NCBI GenBank assembly: GCA_027627225.1
Contig: CM051025.1
Coordinates: 51,086,181 to 51,150,180 of the forward strand
Reading direction: 5' to 3'
Length of the DNA stretch: 64,000 bases
DNA from: Congeria kusceri
Lineage: Eukaryota > Mollusca > Bivalvia > Myida > Dreissenidae
Each line of letters opens with the position of its first letter. Position 1 is the first letter of the stretch. Of this stretch, positions 54,901 through 64,000 are shown piece by piece. The notes under the pieces are model-generated. The model worked only from the letters and a program-made list of their open reading frames with translations, did not search any database and was not told the origin of the DNA. A program made the position numbers and the translations under genes.

Positions 54901-57900
54901 ACACATCTTTCTGTGTTAAAGCTGCTAGTGAAGAAACCATTGTTAATAATTAGACTAGATATGTCAGTATAGAAAAGTTTTACCCATTTTACTAAGTTTT
55001 ACTAAGTTTATTTTTTCTAAAACATGAAAACATGAAGGAATGGTCAAGTGAGTCCAATTCTTTCTCAAAGTCAGCAAAGAATATAAGACCAGAATAATTT
55101 GAGAGGTTAAGATTGTTTATGCATTCTTGTATCAATCGTACATTTTCTCCGATATATCGTCCTTTAATGAATCCAGATTGAGAGCTTGAAATATTTGATG
55201 GCAGTTTCTTTTTTTTAAATCTGTTTGCTATGCTTTTTGTTGCAATTTTGTAGTCGTGTTGTTAAGCAAACTAATAGGGTGCCAGTTTGATAAGGGCTCT
55301 AAATGTTTGCCGGGTTTTGGAATGAGGGATATTATACTTTGTTTTTGCAAGACAGTTAGACACCCGTTATTGAATGAGTAGTTCAGTGACTTAACTAAAT
55401 ATTGCTTAATATCATTCCAAAATATGTTATAGAATTCGATTGTGATGCCATCTGATCCCGGACTTTTGTTATTTTGCATTGCTTTGAGTGCTAATCCACA
55501 TTCATATTCTGTATTGTGCGGAGTATTGAAAATAACATTAGTGTCAACATGTTTTCTTTTATAGAGATTTTCATAGAATAAGCCTTGTTCTTCCAATATA
55601 TCTGTTCTGTTAGTTACTTCCTTGTCATTGACGACGAGCTTGTCAATAGTTTTGTTCACGTTTATGTTTTTCGATGTTGGCAAAGTATTTTGTTGTTTTT
55701 TTTCGTTGTGTTCTACATGTTTTGCTCTCGCTCGTACTATTATTCCATTTGATATGTTCGTGATAAATTTCTTCTAACACTTGTTTTTTGGACATAATTT
55801 CATTTTCAATCGGCATAGTATCATTATTGTTAGTGTTATGTAATTGTTTTTCGAGTGCTTCTATATCGTTTAGTGTGTTTACTTCGAGTTTGTGTGTTTC
55901 TTTTTGTTTAAATGATGTGTATCTAATAGTTGTGTTACGTATATTACCTTTAATGACCTCCCATAATGTGTGTGGGTTTGAATCTTTGTTATTTTGAGTT
56001 GTATTTGATATTTCCTGTTTTATTTGTGATTGGTATTGTGTGTCTAATAGGATGCTGTTATTTAATTTAAAATAGCCTGGTCCTCGTAAGTCTAAGCGTA
56101 ACTAAAGAATGTTCAGTCAAAAAACCTTGTTTTATACTGCAGCAGTCAATTAGATTACATAATTATTCTGATATTAAAAAGTAGTCTAGCCTGCAAAATA
56201 TGGTTGGTTCGGTGTTTGAATGCCAAGTATATTTGCACTCAGTTAGGTTAAATGTACGCCAGATGTCTAACATGTTACAGTATTCAATTATATTATTGAA
56301 AATAGTTATACTTTTCAGATGGGTATATAGATTGCCATTCTTCTTGTCTAATAGTGGGTTAACAACAGTATTAAAATCTCCACCAACTATAATTTTCTTA
56401 TCCGTATGCTCATTTATATAGGTGTACAATGTTTGGTAAAATTTACTTTCATCAGTGTTTGGACCGTAAACGTTAATTAACGTTATTTGTATTTCATGTA
56501 TTGTGATATACGTTTATAAATGTATACATGTATAACAGATTTAAATTAAAGTTTACGTTTTAACTTCAGTTTCCCATTATATAAGTGTTCTGTATACGAT
56601 ACAATAATAAACTTATAGAGTGTGAAACATAAACAGCGTTTCAGGTAATGTAACAAAACCGCATATACTGTTAAACTCAAGATTTGTACACCAAAATGTT
56701 CATTCAGGTAGTTCTTTTAACATTAATAATTCATATTTTAGGTACCATTACAATACAAACCTCATATATGCATGTGGAAATTGTATTTGTAATATAAACA
56801 AAGTAATGCACTAGTTTACTTAACGTAATTTAATTATATAATTTCACAAATATGTCATCTATTTTAATAATGGCGGGTTAATATTTTGCATATTTTAAAA
56901 TAGACATTAGGTAAAGAAAGCAACCTTGATTCAAGTGATGCAATAAAAAACCACACACAACGATAAACACAAGATTTGCATATCAAGACAATTCAAGTAG
57001 TTTAAATAACAGTAAATGGATAATTCTTTACGTAACCGTACACCAAAACCGAATACAAACATGCGGTAACTGTACCGTTTATTGTACCTATGACGTAAAC
57101 ATGGTTACGCAGTTTATACTAGTACATATGTTTGTAATAATCCTTTAACGTGATATTAATATGTAATTTCAAATATATGTACGATAATTATTTTCTCAAT
57201 CGAAACAATGTGTAAATTTATCATTTACTTTTTACTGTTTTTACATATATTTATGTTCAGATTATAAATGTAAATTATTGTAACAATCGAGAAATTGCAT
57301 AATCATCTAGTTTACATGTTTACTATATTTACTAATATTTCTGTTTTAATATAAATGTAAATTGTTATTGTTACAATCGAGAAATTGCATAAACATATAG
57401 TTTACTTTTTTTCTATATTTACTAATATTTCTGTTCAAATATAACTGTAAATTATTGTAACAATCAAGAAGTGGCATGTAGTTTACATTTTTTCTATATT
57501 TACTCATATTTTCTGTTTAAATATGAATGTTTATTATTTTAATAGTCGAGACACTTTAAAAAAAAAAAAAAAAGTTTACATTTTTACTATATTTACTAAT
57601 AATTTAGTTCAAATACATATGATAATTATTTTACCAATCAAGACAATTCATTGACGTATAGTTTACAATTTTTCTATATTTACTCATATTTCTGTTGGAA
57701 TATACATGTAAAGTATTTTAACGATCAAGATAATTCTAGAACAAAAAGTTTACTTTTTTTACTATATTTACTAATATTTCTGTTCAAATATACATGATAA
57801 TTATTTTAACAATCGAAACAATTCATTGGCATATAGTTTACATGTTTATACATGTAAAGTATTTTAACAATCAAGACAATTCTTAAAACATACATATATT

Positions 57901-60900
57901 TTACATTTTAACTATATTTGCTCATATTTCTGTTCAAATTCATAAACATAAAGTTCACATTTTTATTATATTTAATCATATTTTTTGTTTAAATGTATTA
58001 TTGTAAACGACAATCCATTTAAAATGTAATTTTAATACATACAGTTGATGAAGACTTGTGTTAAGTATATCTATTTTCAATTGTTACATGTATTTGTCAA
58101 ATATAAGTACAATATTTACTATACTTTGTTGAAGTGATATTTTAATAAAATTTCTATAAAATAGCGGGGTATTCTGCCAACTTCAAAATATTATTAGATA
58201 AACATATATGTTTATCAAAGAATTCATATCAAATGTCACAAACGATTCTTGTCGAGTGTATAATTATTATACATTCTTATTTACTCTGTCCGCACGTTAA
58301 TAACCATTTATCATACTTAACATATGTCTTTACTTGAGACAACATATACGGTCATTAGCTGCTATATAAAACATTGGCATTCGCATGCAAAATTTTATTC
58401 TATGATTGGCACCAGGTCCTTGCAAATTCTGTGTTAATTTGAACCACGTCCTTGAAGATTCGTCTTTGAGCAAGGGGGTAAAGTAAAATGTGTGTACGTT
58501 ACGACCTTTCTTGTTTATTTAACTTCAAAATCATACAACTATAATGCATTTAATTTCCACAACTGGACATGTAAGTGTTGAATCCATAACCACTATGTAT
58601 TTATTTACATGTAATTATTATCTAATCTATTATCTTACGATTTCTCACGCAGACTGAGATAGACTAAGATAATATTATGGTATGATACGCATGTAGAATA
58701 TACATGTATGCATGTATGCATATTTGAATAAACCATAAAACCATATGCGTAGCAATCTCAAATGCCTTTTAAACCATCTTACTGTGAAATACACAACCTT
58801 TATGTAATCGTAATTACACCCTGTCGTAGAGTATTGCCCAGTATACATGACATCCAAGAACATCTGTGTATATTATAACCATTCAGACAAGTGAATGACC
58901 ACCGCAAAGTTTGGAAGCTATATAAGTTAACCAGTCACATTAAGTGTGAAATTTCCAGAAGTATTGCCAGTCTAGCGGCCTTTACATGACGCGTTTTTTT
59001 TGCAGACACGGAGCTCCTGGTTGTGAATTATGCATGAAGGATCTAATTTCCAGCACTATTACAGTCGTTAGCACTTCCACCTCATTACTGTCTCTCCAAT
59101 CAAAAGATTAAGCAAATAACACAATGTGCATATGGAAAGGCGCGTCTGCCCTTAACCAAAGTAATACTTGGTCAGTGCTTCGACAAGACGCATTGTTTGG
59201 TGTTAGCGAACGCATAATTGTAAAACGAAAAAAAATATTGCAAATTGTGACAATTGGTTGGGTGCAAATCTGACAGATAAAATCTGTTGTCTAGAAACGT
59301 CGAGCAGTATATATGGGTTTCTATTAATTATATATATCTCTATTTCCTGTTATACCTTTTAAACTACGTTGCTATAACGACATAAGCAGAAGTATAAAAT
59401 AAAATAGAAAGACACTCTGATTTTAAAATGCCATTCTTTTATTTTTATCTGGCAGATGCGTCTTCAAAGCCAGACTCCACTTAATACTTTTAAACAGTTC
59501 TTGTATTCGATATGCCCTTACCCAAATATGGTTGAATGACCCATTAGCGTCTGCGCCGACGAAAAAAAAAGACAACTAACGTTCTAATGCATATACATAA
59601 AACATGATGCGAACTTTCTCATGTAATTATCCAAATGCACGGCGAGGACAGGGAAATACATTATCATTTTACGAAGACATGGAGAGACACTCATATAAAT
59701 ACGTCATTCTAATAACTTTCCATGGTTGTCATATTTTATATATACATTTATTTTCCTGATACGGTTCAAAATTTGAGACTTTGCAACCGATTTTCCAGTC
59801 TTATGATATCGAAAGATTAAATGTATGTACAATTATGAGAAAAATTTGAGACTTTTTGCATATACAGTCACCATAAATAGACTTCGAGAATAAATAATAC
59901 GCTTTTGTAATACACATTCAAAATCGCAGTTCGCGTTATTTGCATAAATTGTGGAGTCCCCATAATGTCACGAATGGCAGCATATTACTCATATACGGAT
60001 TTGTATATACGAAGCTGTATAATGTCACGAATGGCAGCATATCACTCATATACGGATTTCTATATACCAACCTGTATAATGTCACGAATGGCAGCATATT
60101 ACTCATATACGGATTTGTATATACCAACCTGTATGATGTCACGAATGGCAGCATATTACTCATATACGGATTTGTCTATACCAACCTGTATGATGTCACG
60201 AATGGCAGCATATTACTCATATACGGATTTGTATATACCAACCTGTATGATGTCACGAATGGCAGCATATTACTCATATACGGATTTGTATATACCAACC
60301 TGTATAATGTCACGAATGGCAGCATATTACTCATATACGGATTTCTATATACCAACCTGTATAATGTCACGAATGGCAGCATATTACTCATATACGGATT
60401 TCTATATACCAACCTGTATAATGTCACGAATGGCAGCATATTACTCATATACGGATTTGTATATACCAACCTGTATAATGTCACGAATGGCAGCATATTA
60501 CTCATATACGGATTTGTATATACCAACCTGTATAATGTCACGAATGGCAGCATATTACTCATATACGGATTTCTGTATACCAACCTGTATAATGTCACGA
60601 ATGGCAGCATATTACTCATATACGGATTTGTATATACCAACCTGTATAATGTCACGAATGGCAGCATATTACTCATATACGGATTTGTATATACCAACCT
60701 GTATAATGTCACGAATGGCAGCATATTACTCATATACGGATTTGTATATACCAACCTGTATAATGTCACGAATGGCAGCATATTACTCATATACGGATTT
60801 GTATATACCAACCTGTATGATGTCACGAATGGCAGCATATTACTCATATACGGATTTGTATATACCAACCTGTATAATGTCACGTATGGCAGCATATTAC

Positions 60901-63493
60901 TCATATACGAATTTGTATATACCAACCTGTATAATGTCACGAATGGCAGCATATTACTCATATACGGATTTGTATATACCAACCTGTATAATGTCACGAA
61001 TGGCAGCATATTGCTCATATACGGATTTCTATATACCAACCTGTATACTTTTTTTGCATATTAACCTACCGGTATTAACATTTATGTTTGCATCACAACA
61101 TAAAGGTTTTCACTCGTGTGCACATAAATCTACTCGTTTTTTACCGTTATAGATTTGTTAGCATACAAAACCTACTGTTATATGCTAAATTTCGTGTGTA
61201 TATTAACCTAACGCTATATATATTAACCAGAAATAATATGAAATGCACTATTGTTTCTGGTTGGTGCAGTATGCACGTGTAAAATTTCAATGCTCCAGTT
61301 TGGATATATATATATAATGGATTAGTGCATTAGTGCAAGCAGCAAGGTAGTTTAAATCTGATCTGTGAATGTTGCACTGAGTTTTAACTTTCTGTGAAAA
61401 AAAAATACACGATACATTTTACAATTTTTACAATGAGTTTGTGAGTAACATATAACTTTTTTTATAATAAACGAGGCTTGTATTTTCCAACTGTACCATA
61501 ATTGTAATATTAGACAGGTAGCCGTCCAATATCTGGCGTGTTTTGATAAGATACTGGAGTGTAGTCGGCTAATGTACAACTCTTGCTAGCATAGGTTTTC
61601 TAAAAGACGCATGGAGACGATTTTTATTATGACGCCCACTTCTTCACTCATTCGCCATCATTTCAATATTTGGTGTGCTTTGGTACATATTGGCATAGTC
61701 ACTAATGGATATCACGAACATAATATATGAATGTATAATATAACTTTAAACCTCTCACAAATTTTGGTCGATATTCGTCGTAAAATTTTGTATTTTGATT
61801 ATGGTAATGTCGCAAACTATATGTCTTTTTATTGACAAAGATATATTTTCATGCTTAAACTATGTGCATTTTTTACATTAAATATTAGTATTAATAGGCG
61901 CCAGAACCAACATCATTGCGACACTGTGTGTTCAGATTACCTAAGCTAGCACCTGCTGTCCAATAGTAACCGACTACAAGCCAATATCTTACCAAAACAC
62001 GCCAGATATTGGACGGCTACCCGTCTAATATTAAAATTACGGTACGCTGAGAACAATGGGATGACGTCACAGCAATGTTTTAACTACGTATATACTGAAT
62101 AGGTTGGCATGGAAACATTCTCTATCTGCTACGAAGCTTACCGATTGGCTAGGTCATCTTTGTTCAGGGCTTTGATATCCAAAGTCTTGATTTTAGATTT
62201 CGATGGATCGCCCTGAAATGTACCAGAACAAGAAACTGGTTATACACGGAAAAGACGGATATTGCAATTTTTGAAATAGGTAATAGACGGTTCAAAATAA
62301 TATTATTAAATATGATAAATGTAAAATGACAATGTTTTTCTTATTCATCACAAGTAATACATAATAATAATGATTAGTGACTTCTAGTTATTTTATTATT
62401 TTAAGTGAACGATTTTGTACATGCATGGGTAACAGTTGGGTCCTAGTTATTTAAAAGTGAGAGTTTATGCATGTATTGGAAACAATGACGTCTTTAAAGT
62501 AGTTATATTAAGTGAATTGCATGCATGGGGTAACAATTAAAGAAGTAAGGTTGTTTTACGTGGACATTTTTATGCATGGATCAGGTACATTGACGTCTAG
62601 TTATTTTAAATAAATGATTTAATACCATGCACAAAATACAATATATCTATTTATATACGATAACATGTGGGTTACAATAACAATAAAGTTTTGTTATTTT
62701 AAGTAATCGGTAAAAATAACGTTGTTATTTTAAGTAAACCATTTTACGTATACATGTGTAACAATATCGTGTATTTATTTTATATGAAATATGTTAAGCT
62801 TTAAATGTAGGGGTAACGATGACGTCTACGAGTTATTTATGTATGCATTGGTAACAATGACGTTTAGTTAATGGCGCATGCATTGGTAACAATGTCGTCT
62901 GGTTATTTGTGCATTCATTGGGAATAATGTCGTTTGGTTATTTCTGTATGCAATGGCAACAATGTCGTCTAGTTATTTTTACATGCATTGGTAATAATGT
63001 TATTCGTGCATGCACTGGTAACAATGACGTATAGTTATTTTAATGAACAAGTTTATGCACGCATCGGTATCAATGGCTTCTAGTTATTTATGCACGCATC
63101 GGTAATAATGACGTCAAGTTATTTTAAGTGGACAATTTAAAGCATGACTTTATGCCAGGCTGAAACTTCTATATTTTAGGCGAACGAATTTACGCGTGCC
63201 CGGATATCAATATGCTGATTACTACTTGTGCTGCCTACCTGGATCTTGGAGAACTCCGTGTTCAGGGGCGGCCTGGCGTTCGGTATGATCCTCGCCTTGT
63301 CGTTCCAGGCCAGCTCAGGCTCCTCGGAGGAGGGGTTCATCTGCGTGAAACACGTGCACGTTCAGAACGGAGCGGAATTGCTTATCACACTTTTATTATA
63401 CATTTATAAACATTTATCATCATCATAATTATCATCATCATCACTATCATAATCACTATCATCATCATCGTCGTCATCATCATCATTAGCATC

Positions 63494-63525
<32 letters not shown>

Positions 63526-63964
63526 CATCATCAACAACAGCAACAACATCATCATCATCATCTTCATCGTGATTATCTTCTTCATCAGCATTATCCTCAT
63601 CAATATATAATCGTAATTATCGTCATGATGATACTTATTATAAAGTTATGTTAGTAACTTGCTTTTAAAGCTCTTTTAAACACAGAACGAAACTAACAAC
63701 CAAACTAAGCTAGTTCAACCAAATTGAAACTGAACGGCGAAGATGTCAATGTATTCAAAGTCACATCTACCTGCACAACTTTGTTTTTCTGCTTCCGTCT
63801 GCAGCAGCCGCAGCAGCAAATCTTGGCGTATACAAACCGGAAGATGTCGGCGAGGACGTCTCCAATGTTCGCTAGACACAAGAGCATCAGCGGGATCCCC
63901 AGCAGCGCGTACGCTATACACACCAGCCGTCCCCAGAACGTTTTCGGCGCGATATGCCCGTAAC
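45836..63964 (-). CDS. KCNK: Two-pore-domain potassium channel (K2P/KCNK), 3' part, six exons; 5' end outside window
   Basis: Background (leak) K+ channel subunit of the plasma membrane. Exons in transcript order: 63964-63771, 63340-63239, 62212-62142, 51369-51251, 50744-50562, 45948-45836. All have AG/GT borders and matching phases, giving 259 codons plus stop. Visible order: end of pore 1 ([13 protein letters not shown]), TM2 ([20 protein letters not shown]), a long cytosolic linker with a Cys-rich CCCGCC patch and an acidic run, TM3 ([20 protein letters not shown]), pore 2 (TIGFGD), TM4 ([20 protein letters not shown]), and a short C-tail ending KETEEE. GYG in pore 1 and GFG in pore 2 with ...W.G...C..YAL.GIPL is diagnostic of K2P. 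The subfamily cannot be fixed without the N-terminus. Missing upstream: start, TM1, extracellular cap and pore helix 1. Confidence 0.95.
45949..46855. other. Last K2P intron, right-hand (3') part, unassigned
   Basis: No element recognised before the hairpin at 46856. Confidence 0.3.
46856..47028. mobile_element. Foldback hairpin element, ~63-bp arms
   Basis: Left arm GAAATAATTGACGGGTAACA continues TTATTGCGGTAATAACC to CGATGC. The right arm (46966-47028) is its reverse complement, ending TTACCCGTCAATTATTTC, with only a few mismatches. The ~47-bp loop is not paired. Nothing coding. It lies directly beside the large foldback below. Confidence 0.85.
48104..48789. mobile_element. Insertion inside the foldback: GTCGG-rich dimeric repeat
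   Basis: It begins CCCCCTTCGAATAAGTGGGA, then a (GTCGGTCG)n run (about 48150-48190). Two and a half copies of a ~145-bp unit follow (CATTTCGTTTCCGCACGATA, GAGGTCAACAGGTCAAAGGT). It ends near a G-rich tract GGGGGGGTGGGGGGGGGC (48757-48774). The left arm is continuous at the matching point, so this was inserted into the right arm. Confidence 0.7.
48892..49334. repeat. 49-bp minisatellite, ~9 copies
   Basis: The unit CAACTGTTTGTATGTATTCA plus AAATAAAGGAATAAAATAGCC and ATTGCATG is repeated nearly identically. The matching site in the left foldback arm (about 47273-47325) has one diverged copy only. Confidence 0.9.
49561..50561. other. Last K2P intron, left-hand (5') part, unassigned
   Basis: AT-rich. 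A 73-codon frame at 49960-50181 has no recognisable domain. Confidence 0.3.
50562..50744 (-). CDS. KCNK: K2P exon: TM3 end, pore 2, TM4 start
   Basis: 183-bp exon, acceptor TCCCCACCAG, donor GTGAGTC, phase 1/1. It encodes [20 protein letters not shown], then [19 protein letters not shown] (selectivity filter TIGFGD at visible residues 192-197) and [14 protein letters not shown]. It is the strongest K2P marker in the window. Confidence 0.97.
50745..51250. other. K2P intron, unassigned
   Basis: 506-bp AT-rich intron between the TM3 exon and the pore 2 exon. Nothing recognised. Confidence 0.4.
51251..51369 (-). CDS. KCNK: K2P exon: acidic linker and TM3 start
   Basis: 119-bp exon, acceptor CTCTTCCAG, donor GTAAGCA, phase 2 in and 1 out. 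It encodes [20 protein letters not shown], then DLDEKK and [11 protein letters not shown]. The run of acidic residues (about residues 134-146 of the visible part) sits directly before TM3. Confidence 0.92.
51370..53030. other. Long K2P intron, unassigned start
   Basis: No gene or element recognised between the acidic-linker exon and the LINE 3' end. Confidence 0.35.
53040..56515 (-). mobile_element. Decayed, 5'-truncated L1/Tx1-like LINE
   Basis: Minus-strand pieces in order: endonuclease end ([18 protein letters not shown] at about 56470, [28 protein letters not shown]); [29 protein letters not shown] (55490-55420); [18 protein letters not shown] and [16 protein letters not shown] (55180-55030); [14 protein letters not shown] (54780); [37 protein letters not shown] (54270); [16 protein letters not shown] (53500). 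NKSPGSDG...FYN.FW and GGI.V.D are typical of the L1/Tx1 group. Several frameshifts and stops. The endonuclease N-terminus and ORF1 are missing. Confidence 0.85.
56516..57230. other. Long K2P intron, unassigned
   Basis: AT-rich sequence upstream of the LINE. Nothing recognised. Confidence 0.3.
57235..58000. repeat. Diverged tandem array, ~95-115-bp period, 7 or more copies
   Basis: The order AGTTTACATTTTTACTATAT, TTACTAATATTTCTGTTCAA, ATATACATGATAATTATTTT and AACAATCGAGAAATT recurs with drifting spacing and many substitutions. Old tandem repeat. Confidence 0.75.
58001..59950. other. Long K2P intron, unassigned
   Basis: No gene or element recognised. AT-rich with short A and T runs. Confidence 0.3.
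59962..61048. repeat. 57-bp satellite-like array, ~19 copies
   Basis: The unit ATAATGTCACGAATGGCAGC, ATATTACTCATATACGGATT and TGTATATACCAACCTGT (57 bp) repeats head to tail with only single-base variants (TAT/TGT, GATG/AATG). Since 57 = 3 x 19 and the unit lacks stops in several frames, long false open frames of 374, 395 and 287 codons result on both strands. Intronic, not coding. Confidence 0.95.
61493..62045. mobile_element. Non-autonomous TIR element, ~80-bp inverted ends
   Basis: Left GTAATATTAGACAGGTAGCC then GTCCAATATCTGGCGTGTTT; the right end is its reverse complement (AAACACGCCAGATATTGGAC, GGCTACCCGTCTAATATT). Outermost GTACC...GGTAC. About 550 bp, internal part without coding potential. 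Confidence 0.75.
62142..62212 (-). CDS. KCNK: K2P exon: cytosolic linker
   Basis: 71-bp exon, acceptor CATTTCAG, donor GTAAGC, phase 0 in and 2 out. It encodes [20 protein letters not shown] then LAN. The phase-2 end joins exactly to the next exon to give Arg. Lys/Ser-rich, so a possible phosphorylation region (inference). Confidence 0.8.
62390..63180. repeat. Diverged tandem array between K2P linker exons
   Basis: GCATGCATTGGTAACAATGA, CGTCTAGTTATTTT and TTAAGTGAACGATTT-like blocks recur a dozen times or more with 35-100-bp spacing and many deletions. It fills most of the 1-kb intron 62213-63238. Confidence 0.7.
63239..63340 (-). CDS. KCNK: K2P exon: cytosolic linker
   Basis: 102-bp phase 0/0 exon, acceptor TTTCACGCAG, donor CAG|GTAGGC. 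It encodes [20 protein letters not shown] then [14 protein letters not shown]. High GC compared with flanking intron and clean splice sites support it. The linker is not conserved enough for a function call, and the exon is in-frame and so could be skipped. Confidence 0.8.
63413..63603. repeat. (ATC)n trinucleotide microsatellite
   Basis: Imperfect ATC/TCA triplets for about 190 bp inside the K2P intron 63341-63770. The Met-rich minus-strand frame here is an artefact of the repeat. Confidence 0.95.
63771..63964 (-). CDS. KCNK: K2P exon: end of pore 1, TM2, cysteine-rich linker start
   Basis: Acceptor CTGTTTTAG; the first two bases GT complete the first Gly codon of the pore signature, then [20 protein letters not shown] and [20 protein letters not shown] follow. 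The linker starts [17 protein letters not shown]. Donor CAG|GTAGAT, phase 0. Six cysteines within about nine residues after TM2 could be palmitoylated or metal-binding; this is inference. Confidence 0.95.
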
Positions 63965-64000
63965 CTAAAACAGGGATACCAGAGTGTGAGTCTATTGGTT

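Noticed and set aside
59936..61152. Open frames of 374, 395 and 287 codons on both strands
   Set aside because: They come from a 57-bp tandem repeat whose length is a multiple of three; overlapping frames on both strands are open for the same reason, and the array lies in a K2P intron.
63385..63603. Met-rich 72-codon frame on the minus strand
   Set aside because: Translation of an ATC trinucleotide microsatellite.

Overview
The window is eukaryotic nuclear DNA, AT-rich, with small exons bounded by GT/AG splice sites and long repeat-filled introns. The two host genes, together with several repeat families (a tRNA-headed SINE with a conserved tail, a GCACAGGCTAATCC-type hairpin element, and a repeat rich in GTCGGTCGG and GGTCAAAGGTCAAGG), point to a bivalve mollusc. 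A dreissenid-like heterodont is my best guess. That guess rests on remembered repeat families, not on a search.

Two host genes lie tail to tail. On the + strand, 1374..43405 holds a complete Trk-family (neurotrophin-receptor-like) receptor tyrosine kinase. I assembled 15 exons whose splice phases all agree, giving a 2,490 bp CDS (829 codons plus stop): signal peptide, LRRNT, three 24-25-residue LRR exons, LRRCT, two Ig domains, one transmembrane helix and an intact tyrosine kinase. On the - strand, 63964..45836 holds the 3' part of a two-pore-domain potassium (K2P) channel gene: six exons running from the first-pore GYG codon to the stop. Its 5' exons lie beyond base 64000. About 2.4 kb separates the two stop codons.

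Nearly everything else is intronic repeat DNA. 0-1 kb: a 46-bp-period array split by a TTAA-flanked element. 1.8-5.5 kb: SINE-type tRNA-like pieces, a 34-bp minisatellite and small hairpins. 10-14.6 kb: nested inverted repeats enclosing a decayed transposon-type coding relic. 14.9-15.8 kb: a LINE 3' fragment. 16-27 kb: Trk intron 4, built of about four diverged ~1.2-kb tandem copies, three of them interrupted by different mobile elements, including a 4.8-kb element with ~490-bp terminal inverted repeats around LINE genes. 34.2-39.0 kb: a young, intact Ty3/gypsy LTR retrotransposon inserted antisense in Trk intron 9. 46.9-49.6 kb: a giant foldback structure in the last K2P intron, with one arm carrying an expanded 49-bp minisatellite and a split insertion. 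53-56.5 kb: a decayed L1/Tx1-like LINE. 57-63.6 kb: several tandem arrays (about 100 bp, 57 bp, about 40-60 bp, and ATC) and a TIR element.

I see no bacterial-type operon, CRISPR or defence system. The most notable points are the Trk receptor's loss of both D5 cysteines and of both canonical docking motifs, and the inverted-repeat elements in Trk introns 3-4 and the last K2P intron.
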